DNA from: Gammaproteobacteria bacterium | GTDB lineage: Bacteria; Pseudomonadota; Gammaproteobacteria; Woeseiales; Woeseiaceae | Length of the DNA stretch: 39,436 bases | Direction: 5' to 3' | NCBI GenBank assembly: GCA_002685275.1 | Contig: NYWX01000057.1 | Span: 1 to 39,436, forward strand | Part shown: positions 9,317 through 18,831 of the stretch, in pieces | Numbering within the stretch: the first letter of the stretch is position 1 | How the letters are laid out: every line of letters begins with the position of its first letter | Made by a program: the position numbers and the translations under genes | The notes under the pieces: generated by a model | Told to the model about the DNA's origin: nothing | The model's database searches: none | The model's input: the letters and a program-made list of their open reading frames with translations, nothing else

Positions 9317-12142
9317 TTAATCACTCAATTGACCACAGCAATACTTAAATTTCTTTCCTGAACCACAGGGACAAATTGTATTGCGTCCAACTTTTCTTTG
9401 ATCTCTAACATATGGTTCACGTAAATCTGCCAATTTTGTCTTTTTTTCGTGTTCATCTATTTTACTTGGTGAAGCATGTTGAAATTTTAAAAAACCAGAT
9501 GTTTTTTTACGTTCTGCTATCTTTTCTAAATCTTTCTCACCTTGAACACGAATACGGGCAAGTATACTTATTGAGTCATACTTAACTTGCTCTAACATGG
9601 CGCCAAACATCTCAAATGCCTCTCTTTTATATTCTTGCTTTGGGTTTTTTTGAGCATAGGAGCGTAAACCAATACCTTGGCGCAAATGGTCCATTGAAGC
9701 TAAATGCTCTTTCCAATGATGATCTAATTGATGCAGCATTACCTTCTTTTCAACACCGCGCATAAGATCTGCACCAACATCATTTACCCTCTCTTTATAA
9801 GTAACCTGAATTTTTTTAATACATTTTTCAATAATTCCTTCAGCACTTAAGGTTTTATCATCTAATGCCCAACGAGTAATATCTATTTTTACCCCAAAAT
9901 CTGACTCAATCGCCTGAGAAAGGCCATCTGTATCCCACATTTCATCCAGACTTCCAATTGGTACATATTGCTCTGCGGTAGAACCCACAACTTCTTCAAG
10001 GATAGCCATCACTGAATCTTCAATCTCTTCCGCATCCATCAATTCAGCGCGTTGGTGATAAACAACTTTTCTTTGATCATTTGCAACATCATCATATTCG
10101 AGAAGATTTTTACGAATATCAAAATTATGAGCTTCAACTTTCCGCTGAGCTCGCTCGATCTGGCGTGATAAGATTTTACTTTCTATAGCCTCACCCTCGC
10201 GCATTCCGGCACGAGATAATAAATTCTTAGTGCGTTCAGGATCACCAAAAATTCGCATCAACGAATCTTCCATTGATAAATAAAATCTCGATGAGCCAGT
10301 ATCACCCTGGCGTCCTGATCGACCTCTTAGTTGATTATCAATACGTCTCGATTCATGACGCTCTGTACCAATAATATGCAAACCACCAGCTTCTAAAACC
10401 TTCTCATGACACTTTTGCCATTCTGCTTTTTTTGATGAAGCGTCAAAACTTCCGCCCAATACAATATCAGTACCTCGCCCAGCCATGTTAGTAGCAATTG
10501 TTATTGCACCAGGCTTGCCAGCGTTTTGCACTATATGTGCTTCAAGTTCATGTTGTTTTGCATTTAAAACGTTATGTTTTATATGTCTCTTTTTTAAAAG
10601 AGATGACAATAATTCAGAAGCTTCAATTGAAGTAGTTCCAACTAAGACAGGCTGGTTACGTTCAGAGCAATCAACAATATCTTCAATGATTGCCTGAAAT
10701 TTATCTTTTTCAGTCAGATAAACAAGATCAGATTGATCATTACGAATCATATCCTTGTGTGTTGGTATTACTACAACCTCTAGCCCATATATTTGTTGAA
10801 ACTCAAAAGCTTCTGTATCTGCGGTTCCCGTCATACCTGAAAGATTATTATATAAACGAAAATAATTTTGAAATGTAATTGATGCAATTGTCTGATTTTC
10901 CTGCTTAATTGAAACACCTTCTTTTGCTTCAACAGCCTGATGAAGGCCATCGCCCCAGCGGCGACCAGGCATAGTCCTTCCTGTAAACTCATCAACAATT
11001 ATTATCTCACCATCTTTTACAATGTAGTCAACGTCCATCTGATACATAGCATGAGCTCTTAGAGCAGAGTTTAGATGGTGTAATAATTTAATATTTGCTG
11101 CATCATATAAACTTTCATTTTCAAGAAGTAAGCCAGTCTGGCTCATCATTGTTTCAACTTTTGCATGCCCCTCTTCTGTTATGTAAGTTTGCTTCGCTTT
11201 TTCATCAACAGTGTAATCCCCACGTTCTACAATTTTGCAATTTGCTAATTTGTCATTCACTGAAATCATTACTAAATCAGCACTTCTTTGCTCTGCGATT
11301 TCTACCGCTTCCTCTAATATTAATTCCTCAAAATCTTCGCTATCAATTAAAACCTTATTTGCAGGGATATCAAAATTACTATGGCCTTCAATCTCTTCTT
11401 GCTTCTTAAGCTTTGGAATCATTTTGTTAATCTTTGAATACAAATCAGTATTTGATTCTGTGGGACCAGAAATAATTAGTGGGGTCCTAGCTTCATCAAT
11501 GAGTATTGAATCAACTTCATCCACAATTGCAAAATTTAAACCTCGTTGCGATTTTTCGTCAATTGAAAAAGCTAAATTATCTCTTAGATAATCAAACCCA
11601 AGTTCATTATTGGTTGCATATGTAATATCACTTTCATATGCCTGACGTTTTTCATTAGACGTTTGACCACCTTTCGATACTCCGACAGTTAAACCCAAAA
11701 ATTCATATATAGGGCGCATCCAATCAGCATCACGTTGAGCAAGATATTCATTTACAGTAACAATATGAACACCATCGCCACTAATCGCATTAAGGTAAGC
11801 CGGTAAAGTTGACATTAATGTCTTACCCTCACCTGTTCGCATCTCAGCAATATTACCCGCATGAAGCACCATACCGCCTATTAATTGGACATCGTATGGT
11901 CGCATCTTCATTGTTCTAACCGAGGCTTCGCGAACAACAGCAAAAGCTTCAGGCAATAATTGATCTAAAGTTTCGCCTTTTTGATATCGCTTACGAAACT
12001 CTAAAGTTTTTGCCTTAATCGCATCATTATTTAAAGCTTTAAAATCTTCTTCAAGCTTATTAATGGAAGCGACTATTTTCTCATATTGACGAATCAGGCG
12101 ATCATTTCGACTACCAAATATACGTGTCAAAAAATTGGCCAC
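9317..12142 (-). CDS. secA: Preprotein translocase ATPase SecA
   Basis: 941 residues. Walker A M-R-T-G-E-G-K-T at 101-108, the D-E-V-D box near 210, the helicase motif around G-R-S-G-R-Q-G-D and a C-terminal zinc motif [13 protein letters not shown] near the end are all present. SecA drives export of unfolded proteins through SecYEG. The start is GTG (12142-12140), chosen because AGGAG lies 6 bases upstream. No secM regulator precedes it; an M23 peptidase homologue lies 164 bases upstream. Slightly longer than E. coli SecA (901). Confidence 0.98.
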   Translation of the reverse strand: MANFLTRIFGSRNDRLIRQYEKIVASINKLEEDFKALNNDAIKAKTLEFRKRYQKGETLDQLLPEAFAVVREASVRTMKMRPYDVQLIGGMVLHAGNIAEMRTGEGKTLMSTLPAYLNAISGDGVHIVTVNEYLAQRDADWMRPIYEFLGLTVGVSKGGQTSNEKRQAYESDITYATNNELGFDYLRDNLAFSIDEKSQRGLNFAIVDEVDSILIDEARTPLIISGPTESNTDLYSKINKMIPKLKKQEEIEGHSNFDIPANKVLIDSEDFEELILEEAVEIAEQRSADLVMISVNDKLANCKIVERGDYTVDEKAKQTYITEEGHAKVETMMSQTGLLLENESLYDAANIKLLHHLNSALRAHAMYQMDVDYIVKDGEIIIVDEFTGRTMPGRRWGDGLHQAVEAKEGVSIKQENQTIASITFQNYFRLYNNLSGMTGTADTEAFEFQQIYGLEVVVIPTHKDMIRNDQSDLVYLTEKDKFQAIIEDIVDCSERNQPVLVGTTSIEASELLSSLLKKRHIKHNVLNAKQHELEAHIVQNAGKPGAITIATNMAGRGTDIVLGGSFDASSKKAEWQKCHEKVLEAGGLHIIGTERHESRRIDNQLRGRSGRQGDTGSSRFYLSMEDSLMRIFGDPERTKNLLSRAGMREGEAIESKILSRQIERAQRKVEAHNFDIRKNLLEYDDVANDQRKVVYHQRAELMDAEEIEDSVMAILEEVVGSTAEQYVPIGSLDEMWDTDGLSQAIESDFGVKIDITRWALDDKTLSAEGIIEKCIKKIQVTYKERVNDVGADLMRGVEKKVMLHQLDHHWKEHLASMDHLRQGIGLRSYAQKNPKQEYKREAFEMFGAMLEQVKYDSISILARIRVQGEKDLEKIAERKKTSGFLKFQHASPSKIDEHEKKTKLADLREPYVRDQRKVGRNTICPCGSGKKFKYCCGQLSD

Positions 12143-12218
12143 ACAAATCTCCTGAGATTGCTATCTTCTAAATAATATTATTCTAAAAGTGTAAAGTTAA
12201 ATATCCAAGCTGAGTTAT

Positions 12219-12247
12219 ATTATATATGAGAAAAATTAAGTTGTAGG
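12219..12247 (-). promoter_or_regulatory. secA: Candidate secA promoter
   Basis: On the minus strand a perfect TATAAT (12224-12219) lies about 75 bases before the secA start. Seventeen bases upstream is CCTACA, a weak -35. The spacer between secA and the M23 gene (12143-12306) otherwise shows only a short stem AATAG-n5-CTATT followed by T residues, a weak terminator candidate. Confidence 0.3.
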
Positions 12248-12306
12248 GTGCAAGCAAAAAATAGAATTGCTATTGATAAATCTAATTTTTAATCGATTCA
12301 AAAAAA

Positions 12307-13230
12307 TTATTTACTAATAAATTTTAAAGGATTAACTTGGTTTCCATTATGTAATACCTCAAAATGCAAATTTGGGCCTGTAGCACGCCCAGTTTTTCCC
12401 ATCAAAGCAATAACTTGACCTTTTTTAACCTCATCTCCTATAGAAACAAAATTTTTTAGATTGTGCGCATATCGAGTTAAGTATCCATTACCATGATTTA
12501 ACTCAACCATAATGCCATATCCATATCTATCTGCAGACCAGGTAACAACTCCATCAGCTACAGCCACAATTTCGGTGCCGCTTTTTCCCGCAAAATCGAC
12601 TCCGGTATGATTTGCAATTTTTCCAGTAAATGGATCTGTTCTCTTACCAAAATAAGATGAAATCCATCCAGATTTAACAGGTCTGCCCTGAGGAAAAACA
12701 CGATTACTTAAGATTTGATTCATTAAATAGCCTTCAAGAACATCTAGTTGGATTTCTCGCCTGCTTAACTGTTCATTTAAAAAATTAATCTTTTTAATTA
12801 TTTCAAAATCCACATCACTTATTCCAGAAGTTATCAATTCCTCTGGCCCACCAACAGCTGGATCTAAATCAAAATTAAATTCACTGTCATCAATATTAGC
12901 CATCTTAATTAAGCGGCGACCTAGAGCGTCTAACCTAATGATACGAGCATTAATTTGTGCGATATAAATAGACAAAGCATCTAATGTGTCTTCATTTTCT
13001 TGACGGACTAAATCAATTTTATTTCTTTGAGTTTCAATATTTGTTGATAAGCTTTGAAAAAAATCAAATAAACTATTTGAAGTATTCTTTGAAGAATACC
13101 AGCTTCCAATAAATAAACTTAAGCTACCTATAATTAAAAAAACAAAAACTAAAAAAAGAGATACAGATAACCAATTTAGCTTCATTTTACGAGGTGATTT
13201 AAACCCTTTGCCAAAAATAACTACATGCAT
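12307..13230 (-). CDS. Membrane-anchored M23 (LytM-type) peptidase homologue
   Basis: 307 residues. A single membrane segment lies at about 20-45 after a basic N-terminus, then a helical, probably coiled-coil region (about 50-175), then an M23 domain (about 185-305). Zinc ligands H-T-G-V-D and the later L-H-F are present and Y-A-H is intact. The catalytic H-x-H motif, however, reads N-L-H: the first His, normally general base/catalytic, is Asn. It could be a weak endopeptidase or an amidase activator like EnvC. AGAGG precedes the ATG by 8 bases. Its place between secA and dciA/lpxC recurs in other gammaproteobacteria. Confidence 0.88.
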   Translation of the reverse strand: MHVVIFGKGFKSPRKMKLNWLSVSLFLVFVFLIIGSLSLFIGSWYSSKNTSNSLFDFFQSLSTNIETQRNKIDLVRQENEDTLDALSIYIAQINARIIRLDALGRRLIKMANIDDSEFNFDLDPAVGGPEELITSGISDVDFEIIKKINFLNEQLSRREIQLDVLEGYLMNQILSNRVFPQGRPVKSGWISSYFGKRTDPFTGKIANHTGVDFAGKSGTEIVAVADGVVTWSADRYGYGIMVELNHGNGYLTRYAHNLKNFVSIGDEVKKGQVIALMGKTGRATGPNLHFEVLHNGNQVNPLKFISK

Positions 13231-13379
13231 TTAGCGCGCCTCTTATGCCAATCTATTTAGTATCAGAGCATTTCATTAAAAAAATTAACAAATTTAAATA
13301 AGTTTACTATAAATCTGCTGATTATATTTATAAAAATATGATTCTTTACTGCAAAGGGTTTAACTTTTATAAAAAAATA

Positions 13380-13410
13380 TTTCATAAAAAGCTGGCAGTC
13401 TTTTATGAAA
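13380..13410. repeat. Perfect 10-bp inverted repeat in the M23 / dciA spacer
   Basis: TTTCATAAAA at 13380-13389 and its complement TTTTATGAAA at 13401-13410 flank an 11-base loop. Read on the minus strand, the stem is followed by TATTTTTTTAT, so it could end transcripts coming from lpxC across dciA. It could equally be an operator for the divergent dciA and M23 promoters. The rest of the 274-base spacer (13231-13504) is AT-rich with no clear promoter pair. Confidence 0.45.
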
Positions 13411-13504
13411 GAAAAATCTATGCATAATGGATTATTTAGAAAAATAGAAAAACTAGGATATATTTACTCTCTTAGATAAGAAAATAATTTATTGCAAAAT
13501 TTTT

Positions 13505-13816
13505 ATGTCAATTAATAAACTTAAAAACATTCTAAATTCCGGTGACCAACAGGAACTAGGAAGCCTAATTAAACATACTCAACGTATGACAGAACTTACT
13601 GATCATCTCTGCCGTACTTTACCTAAAACTGATAGGCATGCAATTGTTGCGGCTAATGTAAGGGATAATGGTGAATTAGTTGTGATTTGCACCTCATCAG
13701 CATGGGCATCACGCTTACGCTATAAAACTAAAATATTAATCGAAGCTGCTAATGAAGCTGGAATAAAAGCAAATTCTTGTAGAATACGTATCAGTGGTAG
13801 TGGAGTTAATTATTAA
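13505..13816 (+). CDS. dciA: DciA (DUF721), replicative helicase loader
   Basis: 103 residues, short and basic, with the DUF721 core (A-W-A-S-R-L-R-Y near 65-72, where the family has a conserved W-x-x-x-L). DciA loads DnaB onto DNA in bacteria that lack DnaC or DnaI, and is ancestral in gammaproteobacteria outside the enteric lineage. There is no upstream gene on this strand. Its stop codon overlaps the lpxC stop on the opposite strand within a shared TTAA (13813-13816). It is shorter than many DciA proteins because it has little beyond the core domain. Confidence 0.82.
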   Translation: MSINKLKNILNSGDQQELGSLIKHTQRMTELTDHLCRTLPKTDRHAIVAANVRDNGELVVICTSSAWASRLRYKTKILIEAANEAGIKANSCRIRISGSGVNY

Positions 13817-14721
13817 GCAAATGACTGTGTGGCATAAGAAATAGGTACATTGTTAATGTCATCAAAGGTTACTACCTCCCATGCACTTTCATCTTTGAGC
13901 ATGGCTCTTAATAGCTTATTATTTAGATCGTGCCCAGATTTGAAAGCACTTAGCTCGCCTACAAGGCTGTGACCCAAGAGATAAGCATCGCCAATGACAT
14001 CGAGAATCTTATGGATTACAAATTCATTTGCATATCGAAGTCCATTCTCATTAAGAATACGATAATCATCAAGCACAATAGCATTATCCATGCTACCTCC
14101 TAAAGTAAGGTTTCTTTCACGAAGAGCTTCTACATTTCGAAGAAAACAAAAAGTTCTAGCTCGACTAACTTCTTTTAAAAAAGATGTTGAAGAGAAATCG
14201 ATGGTTGCTTTTGGACTTAATTTTTTAAAAACAGGATGATCAAAATAAACTTCAAAGTTAACCTTAAATCCATTAAAAGGTGATAATTCAGCCCATTTAT
14301 CACCATCTTCAACACGGATTTTTTTCTTAATCTTAATCATTTTTTTTGCAGCATCTTGCTCTTCAATTCCAGCGGACTGAAGAAGAAAAACAAAAGGACC
14401 AGCACTGCCATCCATAATTGGTACTTCGGGTGCAGATAAATCAACATGCAAATTATCAATGCCTAGGCCGGCAAGAGCAGACATTAAATGCTCTACTGTA
14501 GCAACTTTTATATCATCTTTAATGAGTGTTGTTCCAAGCATAGTTTCGCCAACAAGCTTCGGATCTGCTTGAATAGAAACCGGAGCCTCTAAATCAACTC
14601 TATGGAAATTAATGCCTGAGTTTATTGCAGCTGGTCGCAAAGTCATATAGACCTTTTCGCCAGTATGTAATCCAACACCAGTAGCTCTAATCGCGGTTTT
14701 TATAGTTCTTTGTTTTAGCAT
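13813..14721 (-). CDS. lpxC: UDP-3-O-acyl-N-acetylglucosamine deacetylase LpxC
   Basis: 302 residues (305 in E. coli). Zinc and catalytic motifs [16 protein letters not shown] and H-K-I-L-D-V-I-G-D are intact, as is the late S-G-H-D. It catalyses the committed step of lipid A synthesis in the cytosol. The C-terminus is nonpolar (T-Q-S-F-A), in the style of an FtsH degron, but lacks the E. coli tail. Last gene of the dcw order; unlike the rest it is separated from the preceding gene (ftsA) by 174 bases, so it may have its own promoter. Confidence 0.97.
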   Translation of the reverse strand: MLKQRTIKTAIRATGVGLHTGEKVYMTLRPAAINSGINFHRVDLEAPVSIQADPKLVGETMLGTTLIKDDIKVATVEHLMSALAGLGIDNLHVDLSAPEVPIMDGSAGPFVFLLQSAGIEEQDAAKKMIKIKKKIRVEDGDKWAELSPFNGFKVNFEVYFDHPVFKKLSPKATIDFSSTSFLKEVSRARTFCFLRNVEALRERNLTLGGSMDNAIVLDDYRILNENGLRYANEFVIHKILDVIGDAYLLGHSLVGELSAFKSGHDLNNKLLRAMLKDESAWEVVTFDDINNVPISYATQSFA

Positions 14722-14789
14722 TTAGAGAAGACTAACATAATTGTACTCAATTTCCAAAAAAGCCTCATGAATTCAAACTGTTATATAGG

Positions 14790-14890
14790 TAGTATTACTG
14801 GAGTTAGAAGATAGCGGGCTTAGGTAAACCTGGCTCAAAAAGCGGAGTCTTTATTCTAGATAATGAAAGCCCAAAACCATGTAATACTAC
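14790..14890. repeat. Nested inverted repeat between ftsA and lpxC
   Basis: GTAGTATTAC at 14790-14799 and its exact complement GTAATACTAC at 14881-14890 enclose about 81 bases. Inside, GGGCTT (about 14816) pairs with AAGCCC (about 14867), and GGCTC pairs with GAGTC (one G-U) around an 8-base loop near 14832-14849. The outer arm starts 5 bases after the ftsA stop codon. No T-run follows, so it is not a classic terminator. It occupies the slot where ftsZ normally lies. Confidence 0.5.
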
Positions 14891-14895
14891 TTTTA

Positions 14896-16134
14896 TTAAA
14901 ATTGACCCTGGAACCATGATCTCATACGTTCCCAGATTTCACCCAAATTGCCCCCTATCGCGATATTACGTTGATGTTGACGTGATATGTTTTCAAAACC
15001 ATATTGTAATAATCCAACACCTGTTGCATGAATTGGATTACGTATGACGTCTACTAACCCTTCAACATGCTGTGGTGAGCCAAGCCTAACTGGCATATGG
15101 AACACTTCTTCTGCAAGCTCGACGGCTCCTTCCATCTTTGCGCTACCGCCAGTAATAACTAACCCAGCAGCAATCAATTCTTCGAATCCACTTCTTCGTA
15201 ACTCATCCCTCACCAATCCAAAAAGTTCTTCGTATCGAGGTTCTACAATTTCAGCGAGTGTTTGGCGAGCTAGCCTTCTAGGTGGGCGATCACCAACACT
15301 AGGTACTTCAATTGTCTCGTCAGGGTTGGCAAGCTGGGATAATGCACAAGCGTATTTAATTTTTATTTCTTCTGCATATTGCGTCGGTGTTCGCATTGAA
15401 ACAGCGATATCATTAGTTACCTGATCTCCTGCAATTGGTATAACTGCTGTGTGTTGAATAGCACCACCAAGAAAGACTGCTATGTCTGTAGTGCCACCGC
15501 CAATATCTACTATGCATGATCCAAGCTCTTTTTCATCATCTGTTAGCACAGCATAACTTGATGCAAGCTGCTCAAGGACAATATCATCAACTTCTAGACC
15601 ACATCTTTTTACACACTTAACAATATTCTGTGCTGCACTTTCGGCTCCTGTAACCATGTGTACTTTTGCTTCAAGGCGAACTCCTGACATGCCAACCGGC
15701 TCTCTTATATCCTCCTGATTATCAATGACAAATTCCTGCGGAAGAATATGTAAGATTTTTTGATCTGCGGGAATTGCTACTGCTCGGGCAGCATCAATGA
15801 CTCTGTCAACATCGTTAGCACTAACCTCAGAATCTCTTATTGCAACTATTCCGTGTGAATTCAAGCTTCGTATATGACTGCCTGCTATGCCTGTGTATAC
15901 AGAATGGATATCACAGCCTGCCATTAACTCTGCTTCTTCTACAGCACGTTGGATTGAATGCACTGTTGACTCAATATTAACAACGACCCCTTTCTTTAGT
16001 CCTCGTGATGGATGAGAGCCAATTCCAACAATTTCTATTTCTCCGCTTTCGCTGACTTCACCAACAATTGCAACAACTTTTGAAGTACCGATATCAAGCC
16101 CTACAATTAAATTATTATCAGGTCGTTTAGACAT
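14896..16134 (-). CDS. ftsA: Cell division protein FtsA
   Basis: 412 residues, actin-like ATPase fold. The phosphate 1 motif G-L-D-I-G-T-S-K lies near 13-20 and phosphate 2 I-V-D-I-G-G-G-T-T-D near 207-216. The C-terminus (I-W-E-R-M-R-S-W-F) is the amphipathic helix that tethers FtsA to the inner membrane. FtsA anchors FtsZ filaments and recruits later divisome proteins. It overlaps ftsQ by 8 bases, with GGGAG 9 bases before its ATG. It is not followed by ftsZ, which is unusual. Confidence 0.98.
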   Translation of the reverse strand: MSKRPDNNLIVGLDIGTSKVVAIVGEVSESGEIEIVGIGSHPSRGLKKGVVVNIESTVHSIQRAVEEAELMAGCDIHSVYTGIAGSHIRSLNSHGIVAIRDSEVSANDVDRVIDAARAVAIPADQKILHILPQEFVIDNQEDIREPVGMSGVRLEAKVHMVTGAESAAQNIVKCVKRCGLEVDDIVLEQLASSYAVLTDDEKELGSCIVDIGGGTTDIAVFLGGAIQHTAVIPIAGDQVTNDIAVSMRTPTQYAEEIKIKYACALSQLANPDETIEVPSVGDRPPRRLARQTLAEIVEPRYEELFGLVRDELRRSGFEELIAAGLVITGGSAKMEGAVELAEEVFHMPVRLGSPQHVEGLVDVIRNPIHATGVGLLQYGFENISRQHQRNIAIGGNLGEIWERMRSWFQGQF

Positions 16135-16948
16135 CTAATTGACTCCCTCTAGCCATAAGCAACTTTTGTTTAACTTTTTCAGAATCATTTATTGGTGATG
16201 GCAAACCATTTTTCCAGGCAATTGCAAATCCATTGGCATATCTCATATCAACATAGTCAATTTCTTCTACGCGGCTAACTATAATTTCTGTAACAACATT
16301 TAAAAAAAGATTTATTCGTTCATCAACAGCTTTTCCGCCTAAACGAACATTAATTCCATTGACAAGTGTTATTTCCCAAGATCCACGATTATCAAGATTT
16401 ACTCCTCGAACATCTAGACCTCTTGAGATTAATTGCTCGCGAACTCCAAGATATCTTCTTGCTACCGCATCAGAAGTATTATTTGGTCCACTTAGTCTTG
16501 GCAGTTCTGGTGGAATATGGCGTGCATTTTTTATAAATAATTCGCCACGAGTATTTAAAAGACCGTGATCATGCCAAACTGCAGCTGGGATTTGCTCAGT
16601 CACAGTAATTGAAATATGGCTCGGCCATCTCCGAGTAATGCGTGCTTGGTCAATCCATGGTAATGCAATAACTAAATCTTTTATTCTATCAATGTCTGCG
16701 CCAATAAATCCGGCGCTTATTTCCTCATTTATAGCATCCTCAATATGTAAAGCGGTAACTCTATGAAAAGGTCCGCTTATTTCTAAAGAGGAAATTTCTC
16801 TGTCAAGCATAATTATACTTAGCTGATAAGTAATAAAAATAACTCCAATCATGAATAAGGGTGCTAGAATTTTACTTAATCTCAATTTAGATAAATCCAT
16901 GCTTGTAGTATTTGAGGATTTACGTCTCTTAGCTTGCTCATGTGCCAT
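16127..16948 (-). CDS. ftsQ: Cell division protein FtsQ
   Basis: 273 residues from the second ATG. There is a short basic cytoplasmic tail, one membrane segment (about 27-48), then a POTRA domain (S-G-P-F-H-R-V-T onward) and the FtsQ beta domain. FtsQ bridges FtsL-FtsB to the earlier divisome. An upstream ATG at 16969 extends the frame by 7 residues but would overlap ddl by 32 bases and has no ribosome binding site. The ATG at 16948 has AAGG about 10 bases upstream and overlaps ddl by 11 bases, so I prefer it. Confidence 0.94.
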   Translation of the reverse strand: MAHEQAKRRKSSNTTSMDLSKLRLSKILAPLFMIGVIFITYQLSIIMLDREISSLEISGPFHRVTALHIEDAINEEISAGFIGADIDRIKDLVIALPWIDQARITRRWPSHISITVTEQIPAAVWHDHGLLNTRGELFIKNARHIPPELPRLSGPNNTSDAVARRYLGVREQLISRGLDVRGVNLDNRGSWEITLVNGINVRLGGKAVDERINLFLNVVTEIIVSRVEEIDYVDMRYANGFAIAWKNGLPSPINDSEKVKQKLLMARGSQLDV

Positions 16949-17939
16949 TAGAAGATACCTTAATTTCATTATCTAAAAAATTTGCGGTGAAACTTGTTTC
17001 TAAAATGCGCCAGCATAAATCTGTAAAATCGATACCAATATTTTGTGCTGCCATAGGCACTAAGCTATGTTTTGTCATACCCGGTACAGTATTGACTTCA
17101 AGGACTTGTGGCTGACCATCTGAAGCAGTCATAAAATCCACCCTACCCCAACCTCTGCAACCTAATTCTTGGAAAGCATTTATTGCTATATCAGCATATA
17201 GTTTTTCTTCATCATCATTCGAAGTACCCTTGCAAATGTACTCGGTCCGATCAGATTCGTATTTAGCATGGTAATCATAAAAAATACGTGGGGTTATAAT
17301 TCGAATGCTTGGCAATACCTCACCTTGAAGAATGGATACAGTTATTTCATCACCATGGATGTATTTTTCAACAAGCACTGTGTCTCCATATCCTAAAGCC
17401 TTATCAAGAGCATCATTAAGTTCTGGTTTATCAAAAACCAGTGACATGCCAACACTTGAGCCCTGGCATGAAGGTTTTACAATTAAAGGAAATCCAAACT
17501 GCTCGGCCGCTATTAAATTATCTTTGCGAGAATTTACTACAACATAATTAGGTGTTGGTATACCAGCAGAACTAAATAAATTTTTACTCAATACTTTATT
17601 CATAGCAATAGCTGATGCCGTTACACCACTTCCTGTATAAGGAGTATTTAAGCGCTGTAGATTATCTTGAAGTACACCGTCTTCACCATTAGTGCCATGT
17701 AATGCTATCCAAACACGATCGAAGCCTGCTTTACTGAAAACCTCCATAGATTTTTCATTTGGATCCCATGGATAAGCATCGACACCTCTTAATTTAAGTG
17801 CCTCCAAAACTGCTGTACCACTTTTAAGTGATATTTCCCTCTCACTTGAGCTTCCACCAAGCATAACAGCCACTTGCCCAAAATCAGATGGGTTAGTGAT
17901 AGTATTCCGAGTTTCATATGTCTCTTTGGATTCAATCAT
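16938..17939 (-). CDS. ddl: D-alanine--D-alanine ligase
   Basis: 333 residues, ATP-grasp fold. It has G-G-S-S-S-E-R-E near the N-terminus, H-G-T-N-G-E-D-G in the first domain and the C-terminal V-N-T-V-P-G-M-T-K-H-S-L signature of D-Ala ligases. It makes the D-Ala-D-Ala dipeptide used by MurF. The ATG at 17939 overlaps the murB stop (ATGATTGA) and has GGAAAG 7 bases upstream, so it is preferred over the ATG at 17969, which would add 10 residues inside murB. Its position between murB and ftsQ is the usual one. Confidence 0.96.
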   Translation of the reverse strand: MIESKETYETRNTITNPSDFGQVAVMLGGSSSEREISLKSGTAVLEALKLRGVDAYPWDPNEKSMEVFSKAGFDRVWIALHGTNGEDGVLQDNLQRLNTPYTGSGVTASAIAMNKVLSKNLFSSAGIPTPNYVVVNSRKDNLIAAEQFGFPLIVKPSCQGSSVGMSLVFDKPELNDALDKALGYGDTVLVEKYIHGDEITVSILQGEVLPSIRIITPRIFYDYHAKYESDRTEYICKGTSNDDEEKLYADIAINAFQELGCRGWGRVDFMTASDGQPQVLEVNTVPGMTKHSLVPMAAQNIGIDFTDLCWRILETSFTANFLDNEIKVSSNGT

Positions 17940-18831
17940 CGAGCAGCTTTCCAACAATATGCACTTCATGTTTCAAACTTACACCTTGCTTAACAAAGAC
18001 TGTATTTCTGACATATTCAATGAGTGCTTCAATATCTTTAGCAGTTGCATTATCTCTATTTATGATGAAATTCGCATGTTTCTCTGAAACCTCTGCTCCG
18101 CCAATGCGATATCCTTTTAAACCCGAAGCCTCAATTAATCTTGCCGAATAATCTCCTTTAGGATTCCTAAAAACAGATCCACAGCTCGGTAGGCCTAGTG
18201 GCTGTGAAGACTTTCGACGCTCTAACATCTTATTCATAGCCTCAAAGGATGGTTTGGTATCTTTTTCAAAACGTAATATCGCACTCAAGAACCACTCTTT
18301 TGATGGGCCAGTGACATTCCGATATTCAATTTCATACTCTTTGGGTAAACGAATATGAATATTACCGTCACAATCGATAGTTTTGACAGATTCAACAAGC
18401 TCCCATGTTTCATTACCATATGCACCAGCATTCATTGCAAGCGCTCCACCTACTGTCCCTGGTATTCCAGCAAAAAATTCTGATGGCCCTAATTCCCAGC
18501 GAATACATTGCTTAGCCAATTGTGTACATGGCAAACCTGAGCCAACGATTACTTGATGGCTATTTAGACGCTCAATAAAACGTAATATTTTAGCTGCTGA
18601 TATTACGACTCCTGGCAATCCTCCATCACGAACAAGGAGGTTACTGCCAACTCCATGCCAAAAAATTGGTAATGTACTATCAAGTTCTTTTAGGAAATTA
18701 GCAAGATCTTCAGTGCTATCTGGACAAAAGAAAATCTCTGCGGGCCCTCCTACTCGCCATGAAGTATGACGGCTCATCAATTCTCCATATGAAAGTTTAC
18801 CTCGAATGTCAGAAATTTTTGTTATGTTCAT
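17932..18831 (-). CDS. murB: UDP-N-acetylenolpyruvoylglucosamine reductase MurB
   Basis: 299 residues, the shorter type II-like MurB common outside the enteric group (E. coli 342). FAD-binding G-V-G-S-N-L-L lies near 60-66, the core A-G-I-P-G-T-V-G-G-A near 120-129 and the catalytic serine region C-G-S-V-F-R-N-P near 209-216. It reduces enolpyruvyl-UDP-GlcNAc to UDP-MurNAc with NADPH. It starts by a 4-base ATGA overlap with murC. Confidence 0.96.
   Translation of the reverse strand: MNITKISDIRGKLSYGELMSRHTSWRVGGPAEIFFCPDSTEDLANFLKELDSTLPIFWHGVGSNLLVRDGGLPGVVISAAKILRFIERLNSHQVIVGSGLPCTQLAKQCIRWELGPSEFFAGIPGTVGGALAMNAGAYGNETWELVESVKTIDCDGNIHIRLPKEYEIEYRNVTGPSKEWFLSAILRFEKDTKPSFEAMNKMLERRKSSQPLGLPSCGSVFRNPKGDYSARLIEASGLKGYRIGGAEVSEKHANFIINRDNATAKDIEALIEYVRNTVFVKQGVSLKHEVHIVGKLLDD

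Noticed and set aside
11095..11591. Plus-strand open frames of 104 and 118 codons opposite secA
   Set aside because: They are antisense to a fully conserved part of SecA, have biased low-complexity composition and no ribosome binding site; they reflect the codon use of secA.
14722..14775. 17-codon frame just ahead of lpxC as a leader peptide
   Set aside because: ATG AGG CTT ... TGC TAA overlaps the lpxC start, but there is no ribosome binding site and no attenuation structure; probably chance.
15044..15424. 126-codon plus-strand frame opposite ftsA
   Set aside because: It mirrors the conserved FtsA coding sequence; the product is rich in Ser/Thr/Pro and matches nothing recognisable.
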